A DNA stretch of 64,000 bases from Mucilaginibacter sp. OK283 (GTDB taxonomy: Bacteria; Bacteroidota; Bacteroidia; Sphingobacteriales; Sphingobacteriaceae), in assembly GCF_900110415.1 (NCBI RefSeq), contig NZ_FODR01000004.1, positions 1-64,000 of the forward strand. The letters run 5' to 3'. The translations under genes and the position numbers were made by a program. Below, piece after piece: positions 7,994 to 17,525 of this stretch (position 1 is its first letter; each line of letters starts with the position of its first letter). Under the pieces are notes generated by a model. It worked only from the letters and a program-made list of their open reading frames with translations, was not told the origin of the DNA and did not search any database.

Positions 7994-10900
7994 AAATCTT
8001 AGGTATAAGGATAAAAAACCTGGCATCTTTGGATGGCGAGACGGAAATCGATTTTACAGCCGAACCCTTATGTTCGGCAGGTATATTTGCCATCATCGGA
8101 CCTACGGGATCGGGCAAATCGACCATTTTGGACGCCATCTGCCTTGCGCTCTACGGAAAAACGCCCCGGTATGTCCAGGCAAAAGAAAGCGGCATCGAGA
8201 TAGACGATACAAAAAACAGCAAGATTTCACAGGGCGATGTCAGGGGAATACTTCGGGACGGTACAGGGGAGGGCTTTGCCGAAGTTCACTTCATTGGAAT
8301 TGACGGATACCATTATAAGTCCTTGTGGCAGGTGAGGCGCGCAAATGGTAAAGTGGATGGGAAGCTTCAGAAGGATACGATAACACTGACCCGTTTGGAT
8401 AACAATACCATTACATCTGGTCAGAAAAAAGATACTTTAGATATTATCGAGGACGTGGTAGGCCTTAGTTTCGAACAATTTACCAGGTCGGTTCTATTAG
8501 CGCAGGGTGATTTCACAGCATTTTTAAAGGCAAACAAAGAAGAGAAGGCTGCTCTGCTGGAAAAACTTACCGGTAATTTCATCTATACGCGAATATCGCA
8601 GCTCGTTTTTGAAAAGTGGCGAAAGGCTGAGCTGGAACTAAGGGAACTCAATATTAAAAAAGAAGGTGTCCAGATTCTTTCCGAAGAAGAGTTGGCGCTG
8701 ATCGGCGGCCAGCAAAAGGAGCTTGACCTCCAAATCGTCGATTTGGAGAAATCAATCAAAGACCTGGAAGGCGAGAGAAACTGGCATGCCCGTTTAATTG
8801 AATTAACAAACCTGATCGGCACTGCCAAAAACGGCGTTGATTCCGCCATTGAAGCCAAAACCAATGCTGCCGGGCGTGTCACGAAACTATCGCATATTAA
8901 TGCGATGCAGGCAAACAGGTCATCCAACGATGCGAGAGAACAGGCGTCGAATCAGTTGAATGAAAATCAGGTGCAGGCAGGCATAGTGTCGACAGAAATC
9001 ACCGGCTTGACCGATGCCAGCTCCAGAAGCAAAAATCGTCTGCTTAATGAGGAAACCGCGCTGACGGATTTGAAAAGAAAAGTAAGCGATGCAGGGCCAA
9101 TGTTTGAAAAAGCCCGCGGGCTTGACATAAAGATTGGCGAAAAACGTACTCAGGTAAATGATTGTGAAATTGAATTATCAGCGGCACGTTCCGAAATTGA
9201 AAAACATGATGAACAGTGTCTTCAGAAGGATGAAGAAGTAAAAAGCCTGAAAAACGTTATTCAGGACCTGGAACAATGGAAAGAAAAGAATAAACACCGG
9301 GAACTGTTAGTTTTGAACTTAAACCTCATTACTTCAAAACTGACCGATGCCGGCAGAACGCTTATCCAGCTTAACCAGGCAAAAAACAGCCGAAAAGCAA
9401 CATCTCTAAAATTGGAGAAATTGCGTACAGATATTGAAAATTTGACTGACAGCATTCAGGCAGAAACCGAAACGCTTAATGCCAAACTGAAAACGATCAA
9501 CGAGTATCAGCTAAAAATACAAGACACCGATATCAAAAGCTTGAGAAATGATAAACAGTCTGCTGACACTGGCATAACCCAAATTATTGAAACCGTCGCG
9601 CATTGGAAGCAGCTGTATCAGGCTCAACTCGATTTGAAAAGTTTATCAGACAGCCTGACATCGAATCAGGATGCTTTAACGAACAACAGGAATCTCGCAC
9701 CTGCTGTAAAAGCGGAACTCGATGAAGCCAGGATCAGGCGGGATGCAGCCGCCCAAACTCTTGATAAGGCGAAGCTGAGAGTTGCTGAAAATGTTGAGCA
9801 CTTAAGGGCGACTCTTGTTGACGGTGAACCATGCCCGGTTTGTGGCAGCATCGAGCATCCTGATAAGGGGCATTCTTCCGTATTGACTGCTTTGCTCAAC
9901 GGTATAGAGGAAGATTTCCGCACTGCAGAAAGTCATTATGAGGCATGTGTTAAGAAAAATACTGATCTGCTTTCACAGATCGTCCATTTGGAAGCGGTTG
10001 TCAAAGCCGCTCAAAGTCAATTGACAGCAAGGTCTCAAAACATTGATCAGCTTTCGGAAAAGTGGAATTTATTTTCCGTTAAGCCGGAAATTGATACGGT
10101 TTCGAACGACCAAAAGGAAAACTGGCTTGATCAAAAGCTGGCAGGATTGAGAAGTAAGCAGAAAGGACTGGAAAATCAAATAAATGAGTTTGATAAGAAT
10201 AAAGAACAGATAGAAAGAATTCAACTCGAGGTTGACAGGATAAAGAACTCGCTATCCGAATTTTGGAATCAACGTAAAGATAAAGAAGGTGATAGAAATA
10301 CGCTAGTTTCAACCGATACACATCTCGAAACACTGGAAAAAAGTTGCGACACAGACCTTAACCAAATACATTCAGAGCTCGACCCTTATTTCGAAATAAG
10401 AGATTGGTTTGATACCTGGCAAAAAGATGCGGAAGGATTTGTAAAACAATTGAACGACTTTAGTGAATTGTGGGGCAAAAAAACTCACTCACTTGAAACA
10501 ACCAAAAGACAGGAAGAGATCGCATCAGCGGCACTTTCCGCTTTGACCGCAAAATCCGGCGACCTGAGCGGTAAACTGGCGAAAGTGCAAAATATGTACT
10601 CCTTATTGGAAGCCGATCTTAAACGGTTTACAGAAGAGCGGAATAACATTTTCCAGGGCGAAAATATCGCTGTCGTACAAAAACGCTTCGACCAACAGAT
10701 AACCGATAACGAAAAACGAATCGCAGACGCAAGAACCGAATCCCAGGAAGTGGAGGGTAATCTGATCAAAGCACAATCCCGGTTGTCAAACCTGGCTGCT
10801 GAAGCCGCCCGTCTTAAAACTCAGATTACGGAACATTCAGCAAAAATTACGAAGTGGCTTGATGATTATAACCTGAAACAGGAAATAAAGCTGTCGGAAC

Positions 10901-11724
10901 AGGAACTGATTGAACTTTTGCAATTCGATCATCAGTGGATAGAAACGGAGCGGCGCGAAATAAAAATAATTGATGACGCGGTAACCAGGTGCCAGTCTGT
11001 GTTTGACGAACGAACCAATCAACTTGCACAGCACAACTCCGTACGGATTTCTGATAAGAATCTGCAGCAGATCACAGATTTGTTAAATGAAGCAAAAATT
11101 TCCTTTCAGGTAGCAAATACAAGTAAGACCGAGAACAACTTTAAAATACAGCACCATCAGATTAACCTGCTAATTATTGCCGGGTTACTATCGGAGATTG
11201 AGGGGAAAGCCATTATTTACGAAAATTGGAGCAAACTAAACGAAATTATCGGGTCGTCTGACGGTAAAAAATTCCGTCAAATGGCACAGGAATTTACGTT
11301 GGACGTTCTGTTGGGTTTCGCCAACATCCATATGCAGATGCTAAGCAAAAGGTATTTTATCAGGCGTATAGAAAATACTTTGGGCTTACAGGTGGTGGAC
11401 AGGGATATGGGTGACGAAGTTAGGACAGTGTACTCACTTTCGGGCGGCGAATCCTTCCTGGTATCATTGGCATTGGCGCTTGGGCTCGCCGAACTTTCGT
11501 CAAGCAAGATGAATGTCGAATCGCTGTTTATCGATGAGGGATTTGGTACGCTGGACCCAACGATGTTAACGATCGCTATGGGCGCTCTGGAAGCTTTGCA
11601 TAATCAGGGAAGGAAAGTCGGCGTAATTTCTCACGTCCAGGAGTTGATGGAACGTATCCCCGCACAAATCATAGTAAATAAGCTGGCAAGCGGCAAAAGT
11701 AAAATAGAAGTTTCTACCATTTAA
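7990..11724 (+). CDS. sbcC: exonuclease subunit SbcC (Rad50-like SMC ATPase)
   Basis: A 1244-residue Rad50-type ATPase. Walker A is IGPTGSGKSTILDAI near residue 37 and a Q-loop segment is LLAQGDFTAFLKA. Long coiled-coil arms flank a zinc hook GEPCPVCGS near residue 615. The ABC signature YSLSGGESFLVSLALALG lies near 1149, Walker B LFIDEGFGTLDP near 1180, and a switch His is in VISHVQEL. The hook at mid-length shows that both arms are intact. It partners SbcD, and its start overlaps the sbcD stop (ATGA type). It is the last gene of the operon; no clear plus-strand terminator follows. Confidence 0.95.
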   Translation: MKILGIRIKNLASLDGETEIDFTAEPLCSAGIFAIIGPTGSGKSTILDAICLALYGKTPRYVQAKESGIEIDDTKNSKISQGDVRGILRDGTGEGFAEVHFIGIDGYHYKSLWQVRRANGKVDGKLQKDTITLTRLDNNTITSGQKKDTLDIIEDVVGLSFEQFTRSVLLAQGDFTAFLKANKEEKAALLEKLTGNFIYTRISQLVFEKWRKAELELRELNIKKEGVQILSEEELALIGGQQKELDLQIVDLEKSIKDLEGERNWHARLIELTNLIGTAKNGVDSAIEAKTNAAGRVTKLSHINAMQANRSSNDAREQASNQLNENQVQAGIVSTEITGLTDASSRSKNRLLNEETALTDLKRKVSDAGPMFEKARGLDIKIGEKRTQVNDCEIELSAARSEIEKHDEQCLQKDEEVKSLKNVIQDLEQWKEKNKHRELLVLNLNLITSKLTDAGRTLIQLNQAKNSRKATSLKLEKLRTDIENLTDSIQAETETLNAKLKTINEYQLKIQDTDIKSLRNDKQSADTGITQIIETVAHWKQLYQAQLDLKSLSDSLTSNQDALTNNRNLAPAVKAELDEARIRRDAAAQTLDKAKLRVAENVEHLRATLVDGEPCPVCGSIEHPDKGHSSVLTALLNGIEEDFRTAESHYEACVKKNTDLLSQIVHLEAVVKAAQSQLTARSQNIDQLSEKWNLFSVKPEIDTVSNDQKENWLDQKLAGLRSKQKGLENQINEFDKNKEQIERIQLEVDRIKNSLSEFWNQRKDKEGDRNTLVSTDTHLETLEKSCDTDLNQIHSELDPYFEIRDWFDTWQKDAEGFVKQLNDFSELWGKKTHSLETTKRQEEIASAALSALTAKSGDLSGKLAKVQNMYSLLEADLKRFTEERNNIFQGENIAVVQKRFDQQITDNEKRIADARTESQEVEGNLIKAQSRLSNLAAEAARLKTQITEHSAKITKWLDDYNLKQEIKLSEQELIELLQFDHQWIETERREIKIIDDAVTRCQSVFDERTNQLAQHNSVRISDKNLQQITDLLNEAKISFQVANTSKTENNFKIQHHQINLLIIAGLLSEIEGKAIIYENWSKLNEIIGSSDGKKFRQMAQEFTLDVLLGFANIHMQMLSKRYFIRRIENTLGLQVVDRDMGDEVRTVYSLSGGESFLVSLALALGLAELSSSKMNVESLFIDEGFGTLDPTMLTIAMGALEALHNQGRKVGVISHVQELMERIPAQIIVNKLASGKSKIEVSTI

Positions 11725-12085
11725 CCTGAAAAAGATACAGCTGGGTTTATGACGCCCAAGGCCGGAGTTGTCCTAATTGTTGTCCACCAGCAGTTTGGGT
11801 CGTCAGGATCAGGAGCTAGTCAGAAAGTAGGGGATAGCTTCAATCTATTGGCAACGACCTAACTTCATCCAAGTTGATGATATCGGTCGCAGTAAATCCA
11901 AAATTACCGACACCATTCAAAAATTTGGCTGTTATAATTCTCTGCAACATGCTAAGTCTGATTCCGAAATGGCAAGGACCGACTTCCTTAAGCTGTGAAG
12001 GTAGCTACGCGGTCTTTTTTACCGGGCAATGGTAATCGGAATAGCTCAAATTGTCGTAGCGGCGGTCATGTTAACCATTTGAATC
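11725..12085. other. gap with a decayed open frame after sbcC
   Basis: No complete gene. A stop-free plus frame of 55 codons (11831-11998) has no ATG near its beginning. It reads like ordinary protein, for example IQVDDIGRSKSKITDTIQKF followed by ending ARTDFLKL. It looks like the 3' end of a lost gene. I cannot name its family. Confidence 0.4.
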
Positions 12086-12114
12086 AAAAAAGCACCCCCA
12101 GCTCCGGGAGGTGC
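12086..12114 (-). terminator. rho-independent terminator of the M16/SusCD operon
   Basis: On the minus strand, GCACCTCCCGG, a short loop and GGGGGTGC form a GC-rich hairpin (12092-12114) followed by TTTTTT (12091-12086). It lies 180 bp after the stop of the M16 peptidase and is a good intrinsic terminator for the operon running from 25.1 kb to 12.3 kb. Confidence 0.8.
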
Positions 12115-12295
12115 GATTATTATTAACTGATCTTCATATAACGTTATGAAAAAAACGTAAGAACGATGGAGCAATATTCTGATTATCTTAATTAGAGATA
12201 GATGATGGTCTTCTCAGTTCAATCGTACAAATCAGCAGTGCGGCGCGCAACTGACGCGGCATCACGGAGATCCAACAGACTAGCATTCCCTGAGA

Positions 12296-15097
12296 TTATG
12301 GTTTGGCTTGATTTTCGGGTAGTAATACCATTTGTATATAATTCTCTCCACTCAGGTATGTATTCGCGGCCGCTTTGATGCGTTCCGGTGTTACCGATTG
12401 CAGATCCGATTGATAAGTATCCAAAGAATGCAGATCGTCATTATTTGATTGCTGACTATTGAGGTATCTGAGCCACCAACGATTAGTTTGGCTTTCCGAC
12501 TCCCGGGTTCGGATGCTTTCCGCCCGCCATTTGTCCACGTTGATCTGCGGCGGCCCCAGGCTCTTCATTTTACTGATCTCATCAAGGGTGGAAGCAATGA
12601 GCTTTTCTGTGTTCTGCGGCCCGCATCCAAATTCTACTCCGAACAGGTAACGGCCCTTCGGATATTTGAAAGTCTCTGCAAAAGTGCCGGGAGAATATAC
12701 CCCGCTTTCATCTTCCCTTAACCTTTCGAGTAATCGAATTTCAAGACATTCCCTCAATGCATCGATGGTTGCCTTTTCGGCGGTACTATACTTGAAATTA
12801 CCCGACCAATATAACTGTACGTTGGCTTTGGGCTCGCTGCCTTTATAGACTGTTTTTTCAATATTTCCCGTGGGTACGTCGATGCCCAAATCCCTGGCAG
12901 GGGCGCTATGTACGCTGGCCGGCAAGCTGCCAATATATTTCTCGAGCAGGGGTTTAAGCTGTTCTACATCAAAACTGCCCACAAAAGTAAAAACAAGGCC
13001 GGATACATCGCCAAAGCGCTCCCTATAAATCTCAAAAGAACGGTCTAAGCTGATCTGGTCAAGTTTAGCCAAAGTCGGACCTGTACGACGTATGCTGTGC
13101 ATTCCCAATACAGCACTTACCGTATCCTTGAAAACGCTGGACGGATCGTTGGCCCGGTTTTGCAGTTGGGCCTTCGAGCGGGCAATGATGCCCTGAAACA
13201 GTTCCGTATCTTTTCTGGGTTCTGTATAATACGTATACAAAAGCTGTAACGCGGTTTCGAGGTCTTTAGGAGTTGCCGCTCCACTGACGCCCTGCATACG
13301 TTCGCTGATATAGGGCCTTATTACTAACTGTTTTCCTGAAAGAAATTTATCCAATTGAGTGGGATTATAATTCCCCGCTCCGAAAGAAGGAATGATTCCA
13401 GCCGCATTGGCTGCACTCTGGTAATCTGAATCCGGGTAAAGGGAAGTACCGCCGGGGGCAAAGGCAGTAAACAGCACCTCGTTGTCTTTATAGACGGTAG
13501 GTTTGAGCAATACTTTGACACCGTTACTCAGGGTGAGCAGCGTTGTACCTAATTTATCGTCCTTAGCTGCGCCGGTTATTTTTCCATTTGCGGGACTTAC
13601 GGTCATCAAAGGCAGACTGCTTACTTCATCTTTGTAAGGTTCCAGCTTTTCATCTTCCACAGCTTTTATCCAGCTGTTCACCGTTGTCTCATCCGGCAGG
13701 GTATCTTTGTCCTTTTCGGGAGCCATCAGCAGAATATCTCGGTCAGTACGGGTAATGTATTCAACTGACAAGGCGTTGACCTCGCTGAGTGCGATTCCGG
13801 GCAGATCCTTTCTGACCATCTCATATTCATATTGGATACCGGGTGCCGCGGTCCCTTTTAAAAAATAAGCGAGATATTCCTGTACATAACTTTCTGAATT
13901 GGTCTTGTTTTTTTCGTTAAGCGCAGACTCCATATTGTTCAGGTAACTTTGTTTCGCCCTGTCGAGCTCAGTGGTGGTAAAGCCAAATCGCTTGAGCCGT
14001 TCAGTTTCACGCCAAACCGCTTTAAATCCTTTTTCCAGTTCACCGGGCCTTGCGACAACACTGACATCAAAATTATCCAGGTCAGCGATAAAACTGCTGA
14101 TTCCCGCACTGCCGCGGACAAACGGAGGGTTAGCCTGGCGGGTCAGTTCCGCATAACGTTCAATGAGCATCTGGTTGTAAAGTTCGCGGACAACAGACTT
14201 ACGATATTCGGAAGCGGTATGTACAGGGAGCATCGGTCGCTTGATCAGCACCTCTGCTACGGTGGCCGTCATTTCCTTATCTGTCACAGAGATGAATTGA
14301 TTCTTCCCGGTTAGCGCTACACCATACTTCGTGCGTGTTTTCTCATGCAGGGGATTTTTCAGGCTGCTGAACTGCCATTTGATGGTTTGCTCCATCCGGT
14401 TCACGTCGATGTCACCCACTACGATCAGCGCCTGCAGGTCAGGACGGTACCAGTCGTGATAGAATCTCCTGATGGCTTCGGGTTTAAAATTGTTCAGTAC
14501 TTCATCTGTACCAATGGGAATCCGTACCGCGTACCTGGAGTTATTCAGGATTTGCGGCCAGTATTGCCTGCGCATACGTTCCTGTGCGCCCTTGCCCAGG
14601 CGTTTTTCTTCCAGTACCACCCCGCGTTCTTTATTGATCTCAACCGGATCCAGCGAGGCTTCCTGTGCCCAGTCCCGCATGATGGCGATCCCTTTTTGCA
14701 GGAGTTCCGGGTTATCGGTCGGCAGCGGCAGCTGGTAGACGGTTTCATCAAAACTCGTATAAGCGTTCAGGTCTGCCCCGAATCGTACACCGCTTTTTTG
14801 CAGGTAATTTACCAGTTCGTTTTTGGGAAAATGCCTGGTGCCATTAAAACTCATATGTTCCATGAAGTGCGCCAATCCACGCTGGTCTTCAGATTCCAGC
14901 ACCGAACCCACTTTGTTGGCGAGGTAAAAGACGACGCGCTTTTTAGGTTCTTCGTTGTGCCGGATGTAATAGATAAAGCCATTGGCAAGTTTGCCTGTAC
15001 GTACAGCGGGATCAAGCGGCAGTGGTTTTTGCTGCGCTATTGCTGCCGAGGACAGGATTAATATTCCAGCGAAAAAGGACAATTTGGGAATTTGCAT
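12296..15097 (-). CDS. M16-family zinc metalloprotease (pitrilysin/insulinase type), exported
   Basis: A 933-residue two-half M16 peptidase. A signal peptide (MQIPKLSFFAGILILSSAAIAQ) directs it to the periplasm. The inverted zinc site HFMEH is at residues 77-81, with the third ligand probably Glu157 in NKERGVVLEE, about 76 residues on as the family requires. A second M16-like half occupies the C-terminal 430 residues. Enzymes of this form cut peptides held in a closed chamber. It is the last gene of the sigma-FecR-SusCD-ABC operon, 137 bp after the permease gene and before a strong terminator. Its position suggests that it degrades or processes a peptide handled by the same operon; that role is inferred. 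Confidence 0.9.
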   Translation of the reverse strand: MQIPKLSFFAGILILSSAAIAQQKPLPLDPAVRTGKLANGFIYYIRHNEEPKKRVVFYLANKVGSVLESEDQRGLAHFMEHMSFNGTRHFPKNELVNYLQKSGVRFGADLNAYTSFDETVYQLPLPTDNPELLQKGIAIMRDWAQEASLDPVEINKERGVVLEEKRLGKGAQERMRRQYWPQILNNSRYAVRIPIGTDEVLNNFKPEAIRRFYHDWYRPDLQALIVVGDIDVNRMEQTIKWQFSSLKNPLHEKTRTKYGVALTGKNQFISVTDKEMTATVAEVLIKRPMLPVHTASEYRKSVVRELYNQMLIERYAELTRQANPPFVRGSAGISSFIADLDNFDVSVVARPGELEKGFKAVWRETERLKRFGFTTTELDRAKQSYLNNMESALNEKNKTNSESYVQEYLAYFLKGTAAPGIQYEYEMVRKDLPGIALSEVNALSVEYITRTDRDILLMAPEKDKDTLPDETTVNSWIKAVEDEKLEPYKDEVSSLPLMTVSPANGKITGAAKDDKLGTTLLTLSNGVKVLLKPTVYKDNEVLFTAFAPGGTSLYPDSDYQSAANAAGIIPSFGAGNYNPTQLDKFLSGKQLVIRPYISERMQGVSGAATPKDLETALQLLYTYYTEPRKDTELFQGIIARSKAQLQNRANDPSSVFKDTVSAVLGMHSIRRTGPTLAKLDQISLDRSFEIYRERFGDVSGLVFTFVGSFDVEQLKPLLEKYIGSLPASVHSAPARDLGIDVPTGNIEKTVYKGSEPKANVQLYWSGNFKYSTAEKATIDALRECLEIRLLERLREDESGVYSPGTFAETFKYPKGRYLFGVEFGCGPQNTEKLIASTLDEISKMKSLGPPQINVDKWRAESIRTRESESQTNRWWLRYLNSQQSNNDDLHSLDTYQSDLQSVTPERIKAAANTYLSGENYIQMVLLPENQAKP

Positions 15098-15234
15098 ATT
15101 GATTGATTATAATTCATTTTAAAAAGGCCGGGTAGACGGCACTATAGTTGGTTTGAAGTTCGAAACGGGTTTACCGACCTTGCCGACCGGATGGTTACTT
15201 AAAACGGCACACGATGTAAACTTTCTGTAAAAGT

Positions 15235-17523
15235 CTATCGCCTTTTTCTGGCAATTAAGGTCCAAGAAACTGAAAGGGCGATAAGCGAAGGCAGAATGCC
15301 CATCCATGCCCAGCGTATCCAGGTTAACTGAGTGCTATTCATCAGAATGCGGTTATCCTGAGGCTCGGGACGGGTGGTATCAATGGGAAACTCGCCATCA
15401 CTGAACCACTTGAACAATTCCGTTACGAAAGCGAAATTGATTGACCGGGGAGTTCTTCTCCTTGATTCGGCATTATTCATAAAATCGGCATCAGCGATAA
15501 CAAAAATGCGCTGTTCGCCGCGGGGGATTGCCCGGCGAAGGGCCAGGGCTACCGGGTAAGATTTTTTGTCTTCATTCTTTCGGACATCTGTCAATTCTTT
15601 TGTTTTATCGACCCGGAGATCTGGGTTCAACCAGGTATTGGCCGCCTGTGTTACCAGAATTGGTAATTCCCGGAAAGGCGAATTAGGAAGAACTTTTAGA
15701 GGAGCCACCGTCGGCGTGGTCACAAAAGCGCTGTCTTTATTTAAATACTCAGCGTTGCCTGCAATTTGCAGCCAGTTTTTTGTAGCCAGCCCGCTTAATA
15801 CGAAGGAAGGCTCAAAGTTCCGGCTCTTTTGCACGAGCATACCGTCTCCCATTTCAACACCTGCTAAACTCAAAACAGGATTTAAGATAGCCTGACTACC
15901 TGGTTCACCCGCGATCAGCAGGTTTCCGCCCTCATTGATATAGCCCGCAAGATTTGTTAATTCCCCGGGCGTATACGCTGTCAGCGGGTCAGCGATCACC
16001 AGTACATCCACTTGCTTACGCAGCCCGGGGCCGGCAAGACTGACAGAGCGGATATCGAAACCTTGATTCAGCAAAGAGTAGCGAAAGGCTATTTCATTGG
16101 TGGACACTTCGTAATCGTTGTCCCCGGTCCTGGTGATATCCCGTTCGCGATGTCCCGTGGCAAAACCTACTTTCGGGGATTCTGTTATCAGTTTTTTCAA
16201 TGCGGCAGATGTCTCTTTCTCTGACGGATATTTCATAATATCATCAAACATGCGGAGAAACACTTTCTTACCTTTATACGAAAGTGTCCGGACTAACCTG
16301 TTTCGCTCGGGCTTGAGATCAATGATCCTTCTGATCTGTTCCGGTCGCTGAAACTTATCGAAATCCATCCCGTTAATTTTTGCCATTTTTCTGGCCAATT
16401 GTTCATCAGTTAATCCTGGATTCTCCTTGTACAGGCGCTCGTTTTCAGAATGATCCCAGTAATAAACATAATCCATTCGCATATAGGGCATAAACCTGAA
16501 ATACTTATCAAAGGACTTCTTATCATTGTTCTGAAATATGGGCATTCCCATAAAATAATTTTCATCCAAAAGGTTCACATAAGTGGTCATGACGACAGGT
16601 TCATTAATCTTTGCAATCACGTCCCTGCTTGGTTTTGTTAATGTACGGGTTTGATCCGCCGTCATATCTATATAAAAAATATACTGAGGTAGCGAGCCGA
16701 TATAGCCGATCAGCAGCATCAAGGCAATTAAACCGGTATAGCCTCCGGCTTTGAGCGACAAAGAAATGGTTCTGCGCTCAAATTGCAGCTTCAGAAACGT
16801 CAGACCGAGAAACATGGTAATGACGATCAGGAAGTACAGGACATCGTTGCTTCCTAAAAGCCCGTTGATGGATTCTTCCGCGCGCCCGGAAATAGAAAGG
16901 AAGTAAGTAATATCCCTGACAAATTCAATATCCTGCCACAGGCCGCCAATAAAATTTAAGACAGCCAGAACAACCAGTGTACTGATGGCTGCCACCACCT
17001 GGTAACTTGTTAAGCTGGACATAAAGAGGCCTACTGCTGAATAGGCACATATAAGGAGATACAGTCCGATGATGCCGGAAAGAATAAAAGTAAAATCAAC
17101 GTCCTTGATCGTATAGATAGATAACACACCCAGCCCCAGCAATATACACATCAGAAGAAAACAGTAGGTGATCATCGCCAGGTACTTCCCGGCAACAATG
17201 TCGAAAACCCTGATCGGCGAAGAATATAATAGTTTAATGGATCCGCTATGCGTCTCCCTGCTGATCAGGCCCATCGTCAGCAGTGGGATATACAGGTATA
17301 GGTATTCCTGCATTTTTGGAAACAAACTTTTGAAACCTGCAAAAACATTATCGGTCAGGCCGCTAAGGTTCATTCCCATTTGCTGAGCTTGTTCCAGCCG
17401 TTCCAGGGTGGACATATATCCCCAGCCGGACTGGATGATAAATACCAGTAATACGATCCATGCTACCGGCGAATAGAATAAAAGGCTCAGTTCGATCCGG
17501 GCAATCCTTAAAATGTTTTTCAT
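15235..17523 (-). CDS. ABC transporter permease, GldF-GldG fusion
   Basis: A 762-residue inner-membrane protein. Residues 1-245 form an ABC-2 type permease with about six membrane helices (for example PVAWIVLLVFIIQSGWGY, then ISTLVVLAVLNFIGGLW), like GldF. A helix near 265-285 leads into a large periplasmic part (about 290-735) of the GldG type, with TGHRERD and VLVIADPLTAYTPGEL, and a final membrane helix precedes RKRR. GldF and GldG are separate proteins in gliding bacteria; here they are one chain, which is common in non-gliding Bacteroidota. The gene begins 2 bp after the ATPase gene. It is probably the membrane part of an exporter or envelope machine serving the adjacent SusCD/M16 genes. 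No other gliding genes are nearby. Confidence 0.88.
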   Translation of the reverse strand: MKNILRIARIELSLLFYSPVAWIVLLVFIIQSGWGYMSTLERLEQAQQMGMNLSGLTDNVFAGFKSLFPKMQEYLYLYIPLLTMGLISRETHSGSIKLLYSSPIRVFDIVAGKYLAMITYCFLLMCILLGLGVLSIYTIKDVDFTFILSGIIGLYLLICAYSAVGLFMSSLTSYQVVAAISTLVVLAVLNFIGGLWQDIEFVRDITYFLSISGRAEESINGLLGSNDVLYFLIVITMFLGLTFLKLQFERRTISLSLKAGGYTGLIALMLLIGYIGSLPQYIFYIDMTADQTRTLTKPSRDVIAKINEPVVMTTYVNLLDENYFMGMPIFQNNDKKSFDKYFRFMPYMRMDYVYYWDHSENERLYKENPGLTDEQLARKMAKINGMDFDKFQRPEQIRRIIDLKPERNRLVRTLSYKGKKVFLRMFDDIMKYPSEKETSAALKKLITESPKVGFATGHRERDITRTGDNDYEVSTNEIAFRYSLLNQGFDIRSVSLAGPGLRKQVDVLVIADPLTAYTPGELTNLAGYINEGGNLLIAGEPGSQAILNPVLSLAGVEMGDGMLVQKSRNFEPSFVLSGLATKNWLQIAGNAEYLNKDSAFVTTPTVAPLKVLPNSPFRELPILVTQAANTWLNPDLRVDKTKELTDVRKNEDKKSYPVALALRRAIPRGEQRIFVIADADFMNNAESRRRTPRSINFAFVTELFKWFSDGEFPIDTTRPEPQDNRILMNSTQLTWIRWAWMGILPSLIALSVSWTLIARKRR

Positions 17524-17525
17524 GC

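Noticed and set aside
14345..15061. Long plus-strand open frame (238 codons)
   Set aside because: It lies opposite the M16 peptidase gene, whose zinc motif and signal peptide are certain; the frame's translation shows no family pattern.
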